Part shown: piece after piece, positions 53,852 through 62,184 of the stretch
Numbering within the stretch: position 1 is the stretch's first letter
Layout: every line of letters begins with the position of its first letter
DNA from: an uncultured Bacteroides sp.
Lineage (GTDB): Bacteria > Bacteroidota > Bacteroidia > Bacteroidales > Bacteroidaceae
Reading direction: 5' to 3'
NCBI RefSeq assembly: GCF_963678425.1
Contig: NZ_OY782855.1
Location: 1-64,000 of the forward strand
DNA length: 64,000 nucleotides
Translations under genes and position numbers: made by a program
Notes under the pieces: generated by a model
The model's input: only the letters and a program-made list of their open reading frames with translations
Database searches by the model: none
What the model was told of the DNA's origin: nothing

Positions 53852-55864
53852 TCAATAAATAATTCGGATACTTCCCCTGAACTGCCTTCCAGGCATCGGA
53901 TAATTCTGTACTATTTCATATTCCTTATCAAAAAGGTTAAGTACTTCTGCCTGTGCGGAAATACTGAATTTCTTTAGTCTAAAGGTGCGCCATGCAGAAA
54001 TGCAGTGTTCTGTATAACCTTCCAATCTGTATTCCGGTGCATTATATTGATTAGAGAATCGTTCACTTGCTGCCATAATGGTGTAGGATAAGTTTATCCA
54101 TGGCATTTCAAGCCCAAGTCTGGCTGATCCTGAATGGCGCGGAGTATAAGGTATCTGATGATTATATGTCACTTTATCGGGCATATTGTATTTATCCGTC
54201 TTATCCATTGCCCGCTGATAGGTATAGTTTCCTGTGGCAGTTAGTTTTACTTTATTATTGAAGCGGATGGCTGTTTCAATATTTGTTTCCATTCCCTGAA
54301 TATCTACCCGTCCGATGTTGCGCATACTCCATACAAACAGGTTCTTGGTGGGTACAGCAACAATTTTATTACTTACTTTATTATAAAAACCGTCTATGGA
54401 AAAAGAGATAAAAGGAATTAAACGATTAATATTCTTTATCCAACTCAGCCCGGCATTGAATTCGCTTGCCTGTTCGGGCTTGAGCGTCCGTGTACCTATC
54501 GTTCCATAATATAAATCATTGAATGTGGGCAGGCGGAAAATATCTTTATAGAGTAATCTTACACGCAGATTCTCTTCATTATATGGCTGATAAGAGAGAC
54601 TGAGAGAAGGAGACAGACGGTTATGGTTATCGGCTGCCGTTCCTGTTTTTACCGATTCACGGGTTAAAGTAGAAAGAACATGTGCTGTTGCAGTGAAGCG
54701 CTTATTTACATATTTGGTGGCAAGAGCGTTCAGTAAAGTAAAGCGGGTGGGGTAGACAAAATTTGCCAGATCCGCCCTCATGGTATTAATACTTCCATCG
54801 TTCGCCAATGAGAAAGAAAAATGTGAGTCGGGTTTATACATAACTGTGCCCGAAAGATAATATTCATTCTGATAATAATTGCTCTGAGTGGCTGCGTTGT
54901 AAGTTGCATTATCCGGATTGTCGTATTTATTATACCCCCAGTTGAACTTTCCGTTCATTAAAAGGCTCCATTGGCTGGAAAGTTTATTCTCGTAATTAGA
55001 CTGTACAAAGACATTATTGTCTTTTAGCCGCTCTTTAGCCCGCGGATAATATAATTTGTTTGAGGGAAGTCCTCTGTCTGAAAAATAATAATAGGCTTTT
55101 AAACTCGCCTTTTGCTGATTACTGAAATGTGCAAAGAGATTAGCTTCCGTCTTTACAGTTTCTATGTCCGAGTTAATGCGGCGTAGCCTTTCTGTTGCAA
55201 TTCCGTTTAGCTGTGTGTAGGGGTAATCTCCGTCCGCACGCATATAATCCAGATGAACGGAAGAAGAGAAGATTTTGTTCCACTGATTATCCAGGTGGAG
55301 ACTGGGATTAAAAAAGCCAAAACTTCCTCCTTTAAAGGTAGCGCTGGCATTTATGTTCTTTTTGTTAAGAGTGGGAGCCGGACTCTTTATATTCAGGATG
55401 CTTGCAGCTGAGAAAAGTCGGGCGGGCTGGAATATATTATCATCTTGTCCGTTGCTGAGACTTATCTCTTCCACATTATCTAGTGTGAGTTTCCCTAAAT
55501 CAATTTGTCCGGTCTGAGAATCGGTAATCGTAACTCCGTCATATACCACTGCTGTGTGGTTAGCTCCGAGGCTACGAACCGAGATGGTTTTTAGTCCGCC
55601 TATACCTCCATAATCCTTCACAACTACTCCGCTGAAGAATTTTACAGCATCTGAAATCTGAAGAGAACCGGACTGTTTCAGCTGATTGGCATCCAACACC
55701 TGAAGTGGAGTGGTGGAGCGAAACTCTTTCTCCTTTTTACTCTCTGTTACTACCACTTCGTTTAGTGTGTGAACACGGGTAGAGTCTGCTTTCTGCGCCT
55801 GCACAAATGTACAGACGCTGAAAGAGACGAGTAAAGAGTATGTTAGAGAGAGAGTTTTAGTCAT
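53852..55864 (-). CDS. btuB: BtuB-like TonB-dependent outer-membrane receptor
   Basis: 670 residues. The signal peptide ends AQA; a TonB-box-like segment (TLNEVVVTES) follows. The plug (~40-150) has PLQVLDANQLKQSGSLQISDAVKFFSGVVVKDYGG and the barrel fills the rest, ending in RGSIRIIY with a terminal aromatic. Energy comes from TonB-ExbBD. Location under a cobalamin riboswitch and next to btuG supports cobalamin transport across the outer membrane. Confidence 0.9.
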   Translation of the reverse strand: MTKTLSLTYSLLVSFSVCTFVQAQKADSTRVHTLNEVVVTESKKEKEFRSTTPLQVLDANQLKQSGSLQISDAVKFFSGVVVKDYGGIGGLKTISVRSLGANHTAVVYDGVTITDSQTGQIDLGKLTLDNVEEISLSNGQDDNIFQPARLFSAASILNIKSPAPTLNKKNINASATFKGGSFGFFNPSLHLDNQWNKIFSSSVHLDYMRADGDYPYTQLNGIATERLRRINSDIETVKTEANLFAHFSNQQKASLKAYYYFSDRGLPSNKLYYPRAKERLKDNNVFVQSNYENKLSSQWSLLMNGKFNWGYNKYDNPDNATYNAATQSNYYQNEYYLSGTVMYKPDSHFSFSLANDGSINTMRADLANFVYPTRFTLLNALATKYVNKRFTATAHVLSTLTRESVKTGTAADNHNRLSPSLSLSYQPYNEENLRVRLLYKDIFRLPTFNDLYYGTIGTRTLKPEQASEFNAGLSWIKNINRLIPFISFSIDGFYNKVSNKIVAVPTKNLFVWSMRNIGRVDIQGMETNIETAIRFNNKVKLTATGNYTYQRAMDKTDKYNMPDKVTYNHQIPYTPRHSGSARLGLEMPWINLSYTIMAASERFSNQYNAPEYRLEGYTEHCISAWRTFRLKKFSISAQAEVLNLFDKEYEIVQNYPMPGRQFRGSIRIIY

Positions 55865-55876
55865 ATAATATATTGA

Positions 55877-56632
55877 TTATAGCTCGATGGTGATTCCATC
55901 CATACAGAAATAAGCCGGAGTATTCATACCCCAGACTGGATCATTATCTGTAGAACTCATACTAAATTTAACTTCCGCTACTTTACCAAGAGCTGAAAGG
56001 TCGAACCAGGTCCATTTATTCAGCATGATATTTTTTCCGTCACGATAATCGGCCAGATAAATTTCTGCAGTGCCAGTAGTGTTTCCTTTTTCATCCAGAC
56101 CTGTAGCAGTTAGTTTGAACCAGTTGCCTGCCACAAATTTCTTGGCACCGTTGAATCCGTTTTTCATTGCCAGATATGCGTAAGTGCTATTTGTTACATA
56201 CATACCTTTTATGATATGGCTTGCATTGCCGGCAAAATGAAAGTTATCAGTTGCGTATGCACTTGGGTTTACTGTCATATAAGTAGCGCTATTCTTTCCA
56301 GTTCCTATAATAGCGCTATTATTTGTATAGTTAAGAGTTGTTGTATCAGTTTTGTTCGTATAAGTAAAACCACCTCCAAATGATAATGAACTTGCAGTAT
56401 AATTGTCAAAAACAAAATAACCGGTCTGATCCACAAATGTGTTCTTATAGCTGTATGTCCCAACAGGCTCATTCTTAAAGACTCCTGTAAATTCAGATTC
56501 CGGTTTGTCTAGTTTTCCTTGTAAGTTGAGAACTACGGTTGTGCTGTCAATAATGGGTGAATTATCGTCATTGTTGTCACAACTGCAAAGTATTACCACG
56601 GTAAGCAGTAATAGAGAATAGATCTTTTTCAT
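55877..56632 (-). CDS. DUF4465-type lipoprotein of the B12 operon
   Basis: 251 residues. The signal with lipobox VILCSC leaves Cys near position 18, followed by an Asp/Asn-rich spacer. The DUF4465 domain carries FVDQTGYFVFDNYTASS, WTWFDLSALGKVAEVKFSMSS and the family end NTPAYFCMDGI. Such proteins sit next to btuB in Bacteroidales and are proposed B12 binders at the cell surface. It is the first gene after riboswitch 1, 12 bp before btuB. Confidence 0.8.
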   Translation of the reverse strand: MKKIYSLLLLTVVILCSCDNNDDNSPIIDSTTVVLNLQGKLDKPESEFTGVFKNEPVGTYSYKNTFVDQTGYFVFDNYTASSLSFGGGFTYTNKTDTTTLNYTNNSAIIGTGKNSATYMTVNPSAYATDNFHFAGNASHIIKGMYVTNSTYAYLAMKNGFNGAKKFVAGNWFKLTATGLDEKGNTTGTAEIYLADYRDGKNIMLNKWTWFDLSALGKVAEVKFSMSSTDNDPVWGMNTPAYFCMDGITIEL

Positions 56633-56712
56633 CTTGTCTATGTCTTTATAAAATTAAATAATAAAAATGATTTTCTAGTGCTAAGCTCATTCCTCGTAAG
56701 CTTTATACCTGT

Positions 56713-56893
56713 AAATGCAAGGCAGGTCTTCTGACTCGTTTCCGTTTGGTAAGCGCCTTCCCGAACTGTTTTGTTCAGTGGTATTGAGTGCTTGCTTACA
56801 ACGTTTTGTTGAAACTTACAGCAGCGGGACTGTTCAGGATTTCCACCTGATTCCCTTTTAATCACCTCTCCGAAAGGGAGATATAGTGAACCA
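56713..56893 (-). ncRNA. Cobalamin riboswitch 1 (controls the btu operon)
   Basis: On the minus strand, in order: AAAGGGAATCAGGTG, CAGTCCCGCTGCTGTAAG, CCACTGAACAAA, GGGAAGGC and GTCAGAAGACCTGCC, the conserved core of the cobalamin class. It starts just after a -7 box and ends about 80 nt before the DUF4465 ATG. Adenosyl- or methylcobalamin binding should lower expression of the operon. Confidence 0.93.
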
Positions 56894-56901
56894 ATGCGTC
56901 G

Positions 56902-56909
56902 CAAAGTTA
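56902..56909 (-). promoter_or_regulatory. -7 box of the btu operon
   Basis: The minus strand reads TAACTTTG, with ATTG 19 bp further upstream as a weak -33. It is followed by GCGACGCATTGG, a sequence nearly shared with the second riboswitch promoter. Confidence 0.6.
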
Positions 56910-56932
56910 AAAAGAAAATTAATAAATGCAAT

Positions 56933-57640
56933 ATTATTTTTCGAATATCACTTTTTCTTTCAAAGTTTATTCAAATAATCATGGATAAATATCCCTTCAC
57001 TCCTAAAAAGTGAAATTCTAGTTGATAGGTAATAATCTGAATGTTGTAGCCAGGTTTATTTATGATAATCAGAATCTCGGATGAAAAAGAAGAAAGGCAA
57101 TCCCATTCCAGTAAAGGTCAAAAATTGCTCAATTATCTGATTTTATTCGCCAATAAATAAAAATCATTCTCCAATAAACAAAAATCATTGGAGAATAAAC
57201 CTGAATGATTCACCAATTATTTTTCAGAAAAGACAATTAAGAATAGTTGCCGGATAAATTCTCTGAAAGTCTCAAGTGATGTTGAAGAATAAGTCTTGAT
57301 GTTTTCAAAAAGTGTCAGGACGTTTAAAGCTTTTCAGCAAGGGGTTTCAGACCATTTAGACCTTCGTTTGCAGAGACAATGAATTATCAGTTTATAAAAG
57401 CAAACCCACAAAATAATAGCAACAAGCATTGATTTAAAACAATTGATAAAAAGAGTTTAAGAATAACTTAAATAATAATTATAACGGACAACAGGCATCA
57501 AAATGCAAAAAACACTGCCAAAAAAGAGGCAACTTATAACTGAATCATTTGTCCAGGTATTTTATTTTATAGGGGTAACTATTTAATAATCAGTGTCTGC
57601 CAGTACAAAATCGTGGGGGTATAAATATATGTATAAAATG
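56933..57640. other. Gene-free interval with periodic A/T-rich repeats
   Basis: No ORF above background. At 57146, 57167, 57188 and 57209 a motif of the type TTCxCCAATAAA returns every 21 bp; the third copy is inverted, so TTCTCCAA (57167) and TTGGAGAA (57188) form an 8-bp palindrome. Around 57269-57330 a second motif (GTCxxGA(T/C)GTTT) returns at 24 and 21 bp. Confidence 0.55.
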
Positions 57641-57661
57641 TACATCCAGCGTCCTTAATTA

Positions 57662-57752
57662 TTTTAAAAAAATCGGCCTTATTCAGACCGGTTTTGCAAT
57701 TTCCTTGTTAAGTGCTTACAGCAAGCGACGGATATGACATTTCTCTTATTTA
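57662..57752 (-). ncRNA. Candidate ~90-nt small RNA
   Basis: A -7 box TATTTTTG (57759-57766, minus strand) predicts a start near 57752. About 60-90 nt later a hairpin (AAAACCGGTC / GGCCGATTTT, with one mismatch and one G-U pair) runs into seven T. There is no ORF longer than 7 codons. Prediction from signals only. Confidence 0.35.
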
Positions 57753-57758
57753 GGGTTG

Positions 57759-57766
57759 CAAAAATA
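57759..57766 (-). promoter_or_regulatory. -7 box of the candidate small RNA
   Basis: The minus strand reads TATTTTTG. No good -33 element, only T-rich DNA upstream. Confidence 0.35.
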
Positions 57767-57831
57767 GATGCATAAAAAAGAAAAAAAGAGATTAGCAATG
57801 GTTACCTCCCAGAATTAGGACTGATCCGTAA

Positions 57832-57869
57832 AAAGAAACCCGGGCGAATCTCTTCGACCGGGTTTCTTT
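57832..57869. terminator. Strong bidirectional terminator in the gene-free region
   Basis: A perfect 12-bp stem (AAAGAAACCCGG at 57832-57843 against its complement at 57858-57869) has A and T tracts outside. On the minus strand it lies about 190 nt downstream of riboswitch 2 and would end its transcript. Confidence 0.8.
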
Positions 57870-58237
57870 CAATAAACTTGGCAGAGTTTAATTGATAAAT
57901 ATACTATATTGTCATAAAGTACTAATAGTTATGAGCAAGACATAATAATGTCCTCTCTTATTCACAATGTTAAATTTATAATGGTAACAAGATAACTGGT
58001 TTGATTGTTCAAACAGTTATGTGGCTCAAAGCTTTTTCCTCGAAAGCAATTGAAAAAACAAGCACGGCAGGTTTTCTGACTTGTCTCCGAAAGTAAGCAC
58101 CTTCCCGAATATTTATTCAGTGGTATTGAGTATTTGCTTACAACGTTTTGTTGAGACTTACAGCAGCGGGACTGCTCAGGATTTTCACCTGATTCCCTTT
58201 TAATCTATTGCTCTATATGGGAGCATCAGAACCAATG
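57870..58237 (-). ncRNA. Transcript of riboswitch 2 without a coding region
   Basis: From the predicted start near 58237 to the terminator the RNA would be about 400 nt. Between riboswitch and terminator the longest reading is a 17-codon GTG frame (around 57950-58000), which is not convincing. No remnant of a transporter gene was recognised. It may be a B12-controlled small RNA or a decayed locus. Confidence 0.4.
58062..58236 (-). ncRNA. Cobalamin riboswitch 2 (orphan)
   Basis: It is highly similar to riboswitch 1 across the whole core: AAAGGGAATCAGGTG, CAGTCCCGCTGCTGTAAG, CCACTGAATAAA, GGGAAGGTGC and GTCAGAAAACCTGCC (minus strand). The peripheral stem near the 5' end differs in sequence but keeps its pairing (GATGCTCCC / GGGAGCATC side). 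It keeps all conserved boxes, so it looks functional. Confidence 0.9.
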
Positions 58238-58243
58238 CGAAAG

Positions 58244-58251
58244 CAAAGGTA
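58244..58251 (-). promoter_or_regulatory. -7 box of riboswitch 2
   Basis: The minus strand reads TACCTTTG, a full match, followed by CTTTCGCATTGG as at riboswitch 1 (GCGACGCATTGG). The promoter lies only ~60 bp beyond the histidine kinase stop. Confidence 0.6.
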
Positions 58252-58308
58252 CAAATAAGTTTAGGAGAAACAGCATTGAAAAGAAATTATTTATTTCAAT
58301 ATATGCCT

Positions 58309-60081
58309 TTAACTCTTGGCAAGAGTGAATATGAATTCTAATCCGCCTCCCTGATTGTTCTTGGCTGAAATATTTCCGCCGTGGATAATTACAGCGTTTT
58401 TAACAATAGCAAGTCCAAGTCCGGTGCCGCCTATCTTGCGGGATCGTCCTTTGTCTACCCTGTAAAAACGTTCAAAAAGACGATTTAAATGTTCCGGTGC
58501 TACACCGACTCCTGTGTCTGAAAAACTAAAATAGTAGAACGAATCATCTTTCCTGAAACATTTAATATTAATGGAGATATCTTTACCTCCATAGGCGATG
58601 GCATTATCCATAAGATTCCTAAAGATAGAATAGATTAGAGAAGCGTTTCCCCGGATGGGTAGTTCATTTTTTAATAAATTATGAACCGCGATATTTTTCT
58701 CTTCCAACTCTAAAGCTACATCTTTAATAATGTTTTGGACCAAAGAACTGATTTCAACTTTTTCCATATCAATCATAGTACTTGCCTCATCCATTCTGGT
58801 AAGCACAGATATATCTCTTAAAAGTCGGGTCAGTCTGTTACTTTGTGCATAACAACGTTCAATGAATGTTTTAAATTTGTCTTTGGGCAAAGATTCATTG
58901 TTTACGATAGTTTCTAAGTATCCTTGAATACTGCTAACGGGAGTTTTTAATTCATGAGCAATATTCTGGGTCAGTTGCCTTTTCATTCGTATCTGTTCTT
59001 CTTCCTTAGTGATATCGTTGATTGAGATTTCAAAGCTTTGATCCTGAAAAATGATGCATTCCACTACGAATATTCGTCCGTTTTTATCTATATTAATAGA
59101 CATTCGGTGTTCTTCGTTGTTGCCAGCAGACTTTTTAGATAACTTGTTTATGTATTCAGTAATTTTTTGTAGCTCAGGAATAGAAAAAACTTCCTCTGTG
59201 CTTTGAAGATTTACATCGGATATCAGATTACTGTATTGAGTAAACAGATTATTGACTAATATTTCTGTCTTTTCAGCTGTAAAGATTCCTATCCCTTCGT
59301 GCGATATCTGTAAATGGGTAATAAGTTTTTCCCGTTCTATGTAAAGTGCTTCTTTTGTTTCATGTAAACGGTTATATATTTTGATAATATGCTGGGATAT
59401 ATCCCCTAATTCATTGTTTGGAAAAGCAGTTTCCATTCCCAAATCCAAGGATTCATCCCGGTCAGCCTTTATGGTGAATTCTCTTAATTGAGATATGGCG
59501 GTTCCAATTCTTTTTGTGAATTTATAGAATATAATAGTAAGCAACAATGTAATGATGCAAGTGAACCAAACAAAACGATAGTCGGCCTTCAGACTGGTAA
59601 TTAGACTAATGTTATAAGGTAAGGCGCTTCGGACGATATAATTGTCATATAGTGTAGCCGAATAGAAATATGAGATTCCGGTTGTCTCTGATATTCTTCT
59701 TAAATCATATCCGCTGCCTTTGTTTATTGCTAATTTAACTTCAGGTCTATCAATATGGTTCTCAATATGTGCATAATTTTTCTTTTGATTATCGTAGATT
59801 ACTTTTCCATTCAGGTCAATGATTGTTACCCGAAGACCATTCAAAGCATGGCGTTTGGCATAATTGTTTAGTGTGTTTTCTATTTCTTTGGAGTCACTAA
59901 TTTCTTCATATAGACGTGCATTATAGTCCTGTAACTTAGTATTTAGCAGTTCTACTTTAAATGCTTTCTCCCTGTAATATTGGAAACCAATGAAACATAA
60001 GGAAAAAGCAGCAAATAAAAATATGACCGAAAGTAATAATTTCCGGTTGAGAGACATAAATGGCCTTTTTACAAGTGTCAT
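58309..60081 (-). CDS. Sensor histidine kinase (PhoR-like), partner of the OmpR-type regulator
   Basis: 590 residues (a later start at 60057, MSLNRKLLL, is equally possible). Membrane helices at ~13-33 and ~169-187 enclose a ~135-residue periplasmic sensor domain. A HAMP-like linker and a PAS-like region (~255-355) follow. The HisKA motif is QNIAHELKTPVSSIQGYL with His376. HATPase boxes are NLMDNAIAYGG, FSDTGVGVAPEHL and IGGTGLGLAIVKNAV. It begins 24 bp after the regulator. The signal is unknown; phosphate would be a guess. Confidence 0.92.
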   Translation of the reverse strand: MTLVKRPFMSLNRKLLLSVIFLFAAFSLCFIGFQYYREKAFKVELLNTKLQDYNARLYEEISDSKEIENTLNNYAKRHALNGLRVTIIDLNGKVIYDNQKKNYAHIENHIDRPEVKLAINKGSGYDLRRISETTGISYFYSATLYDNYIVRSALPYNISLITSLKADYRFVWFTCIITLLLTIIFYKFTKRIGTAISQLREFTIKADRDESLDLGMETAFPNNELGDISQHIIKIYNRLHETKEALYIEREKLITHLQISHEGIGIFTAEKTEILVNNLFTQYSNLISDVNLQSTEEVFSIPELQKITEYINKLSKKSAGNNEEHRMSINIDKNGRIFVVECIIFQDQSFEISINDITKEEEQIRMKRQLTQNIAHELKTPVSSIQGYLETIVNNESLPKDKFKTFIERCYAQSNRLTRLLRDISVLTRMDEASTMIDMEKVEISSLVQNIIKDVALELEEKNIAVHNLLKNELPIRGNASLIYSIFRNLMDNAIAYGGKDISINIKCFRKDDSFYYFSFSDTGVGVAPEHLNRLFERFYRVDKGRSRKIGGTGLGLAIVKNAVIIHGGNISAKNNQGGGLEFIFTLAKS

Positions 60082-60105
60082 AACTAAAAAACAGTTTATA
60101 ACGAT

Positions 60106-60795
60106 TTATTCATATTCAAAACAATATCCATAACCAAGTCGGGTAACTATGTGTTTACCGTAATTCCCTATCTTTTTTCGCAAGCGAGTAATGTTCACAT
60201 CGATAGTACGGTCGAGCACACATACCTCATCACTCCATATTTTAGAAAGAATATCTTCTCTGGAGAAAACTCTTCCTTTGTTTTGCAACAACAAAAGCAA
60301 AATCTCAAATTCCTTTTTTGTAAGTGAAATTTCATTTCCATCAATACTGACCTTTTTCTTTGTAATATCAATTATGAGTGTTTCAAAAAGTATCTGCTCG
60401 GCATTGTTTACTGGAGCAGTATTTGCTGTTCTGCGAATTATTGCTTTTACCCGTGATATCACTTCACGTATAGAAAAAGGTTTGGATATATAATCATCTG
60501 CACCAAGGTTGAAACCGGTAATAGTATCATTCTCCGTGTCTTTTGCTGTGATGAAAACAATTGGAATGTTAGCAGTCTTTTTATCTTTCTTGAGAATATT
60601 AGCCATCTTGAATCCGGAAATTTCTCCCATCATTACATCTAGAAGCAAAAGGTTGTAGCTACTAATATTTAACTTCAATGCTTCCTCTGCCGAATTTGCG
60701 GTGTCAACTTCGTAACCTTCGTTCTCAAGATTGAATTTTAGAATCTCACAAAGATCTTCTTCGTCGTCTACAACTAAAATGCGATTGGTGTTCAT
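60106..60795 (-). CDS. OmpR/PhoB-family response regulator
   Basis: 229 residues from MNTNRILVVDDEED; the ATG twelve bases earlier is less likely. The receiver domain has Asp10/Asp11, phospho-acceptor Asp53 and Lys in YISKPFS (~105). The winged-helix DNA-binding domain follows (ISLTKKEFEILLLLLQNKGRVFSREDILSKIW, then RTIDVNITRLRKKIG). It is the first gene of the pair and is divergent from the transglutaminase-like gene with 170 bp between, where it may bind. Confidence 0.93.
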   Translation of the reverse strand: MNTNRILVVDDEEDLCEILKFNLENEGYEVDTANSAEEALKLNISSYNLLLLDVMMGEISGFKMANILKKDKKTANIPIVFITAKDTENDTITGFNLGADDYISKPFSIREVISRVKAIIRRTANTAPVNNAEQILFETLIIDITKKKVSIDGNEISLTKKEFEILLLLLQNKGRVFSREDILSKIWSDEVCVLDRTIDVNITRLRKKIGNYGKHIVTRLGYGYCFEYE

Positions 60796-60936
60796 AATTG
60801 TTCTCAATTTTTATGATATAGTACAAATATATGTATTCTTCTTAATTATTTGCAAAGATGCTGCTTTTATATTACGTATAAATGAAATGTATGTTACAAA
60901 GTTGTGACAATGCTTTTCTGTACCAAAACTTATGAC

Positions 60937-60944
60937 TATATTTG
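60937..60944 (+). promoter_or_regulatory. -7 box upstream of the transglutaminase-like gene
   Basis: TATATTTG matches TAnnTTTG, 21 bp before the ATG. It lies in the divergent interval with the response regulator gene. Confidence 0.5.
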
Positions 60945-60965
60945 TTTCATTATTAATGACTGAAG

Positions 60966-62150
60966 ATGAAAAATATAAATGTATGGAAAGCTCTGGCAAT
61001 TTCTTTGATTGTATTAATTGTGGGCTCAAGTGGACTTTATTTATACAGAAATGAACTCTTTAGACATGACTATCAATTTACCGATGATTTAGGTGGCAAT
61101 ATATTCCCATCTGCAATTCTTTCAATTGCTACGACTGATGCTGTAGTGATTAAGCCTGCAGGAAATCATTATTTGGGAAATCCCAAATCGGGCTTTATTA
61201 TACGGATAAAGGCAAGGCGGGCAAATAGCAAGGTTAGAGTAACTCTTGGTAAAACCCCATTCTTTGAAGAGTCTGTTTCTGAATTTGTATTAGAGAAATC
61301 AAATACCGTGTATCAGATATTCCCTGATGTGATATGGAATTATGATGCATTAAAAAATAATAATCAGGCTGCTCCCATTAGTATATCTGTGGATGTGGAA
61401 CTGAATGGAACCAGTCTGGGAAAAAAAGTTCGCACTTATTCCGTAAGAAGCATTAATGAATGTTTATTGGCTTATTTGGATAGTAAGCTAAAGTTTCACG
61501 ATACAGGAATATTTTTCGCTGCATATGTAAATGAAGAACATCCCATGATTGATAAACTTCTTCGGGAAGCTTTGAATACACGCCTTGTTAACCGTTTCGT
61601 GGGATACCAGGCCAACTATCCTTCTTCAGTAGAAAAGCAAGTATATGCTTTGTGGAACGTATTGCAAAAGCGGAATTTTAAGTATAGCTCGGTCTCAACA
61701 TCCAGCCTCTCCTCCAATGTTGTATTTTCTCAACGGGTAAGAACGCTGGATGATGCACTTGAATCATCACAGGTTAATTGCGTAGACGGAAGTGTATTGT
61801 TCGCTTCGCTTCTAAGGGCAATCAATATAGATCCTATTCTGGTAAGGATTCCCGGACATATGTTTGTGGGGTATTATCTGGATAAAATGCATAAGAAAAA
61901 AGAATTCATGGAAACGACAATGATTGGTGATGTAAATCTGGATGAGTTCTTCCCTGATGAACGTTTGGATTCAACGATGGTGGGGAAATCACAAAATGAG
62001 ATGTCACGGTTAACCTTTGAGAAGTCAAAGCAGTATGCCAATAATCTGTTTGCAAAGAACCTGAATGGAATAAAGACTCACCAGCGTTTTTATATGTATC
62101 TGGAAATTTCTAAGGAAGTAAGACGCAATATTCAGCCTATTGGCAAATAA
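60966..62150 (+). CDS. Membrane-anchored transglutaminase-like protein
   Basis: 394 residues. One N-terminal membrane helix (~8-27) anchors it with the bulk in the periplasm. A beta-rich region is followed by a transglutaminase-like core: QVNCVDGSVLFASLLRAINI holds the candidate nucleophile Cys272, and IRIPGHMFVGYY-type sequence (VRIPGHMFVGYY) holds His298, with Asp possibly in IGDVNLDEF. The NCVDGS pattern matches bacterial Cys-His-Asp papain-like folds. Substrate unknown. It is followed 34 bp later by the DUF3805 gene, likely one operon. Confidence 0.7.
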   Translation: MKNINVWKALAISLIVLIVGSSGLYLYRNELFRHDYQFTDDLGGNIFPSAILSIATTDAVVIKPAGNHYLGNPKSGFIIRIKARRANSKVRVTLGKTPFFEESVSEFVLEKSNTVYQIFPDVIWNYDALKNNNQAAPISISVDVELNGTSLGKKVRTYSVRSINECLLAYLDSKLKFHDTGIFFAAYVNEEHPMIDKLLREALNTRLVNRFVGYQANYPSSVEKQVYALWNVLQKRNFKYSSVSTSSLSSNVVFSQRVRTLDDALESSQVNCVDGSVLFASLLRAINIDPILVRIPGHMFVGYYLDKMHKKKEFMETTMIGDVNLDEFFPDERLDSTMVGKSQNEMSRLTFEKSKQYANNLFAKNLNGIKTHQRFYMYLEISKEVRRNIQPIGK

Positions 62151-62184
62151 AACAAGAATTGATAAAGTTAAGAATTTAGAATAT

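Noticed and set aside
56638..56931. 97-residue minus-strand ORF before the DUF4465 gene
   Set aside because: It runs through the cobalamin riboswitch and its promoter; the RNA structure explains the conservation.
57950..58000. 17-codon GTG reading frame downstream of riboswitch 2
   Set aside because: Too short, no recognisable peptide, and the start is weak; kept only as a note in the riboswitch-2 transcript.
60811..61029. 72-residue minus-strand ORF in the divergent promoter region
   Set aside because: It overlaps the start of the transglutaminase-like gene and the promoter; no coding character.
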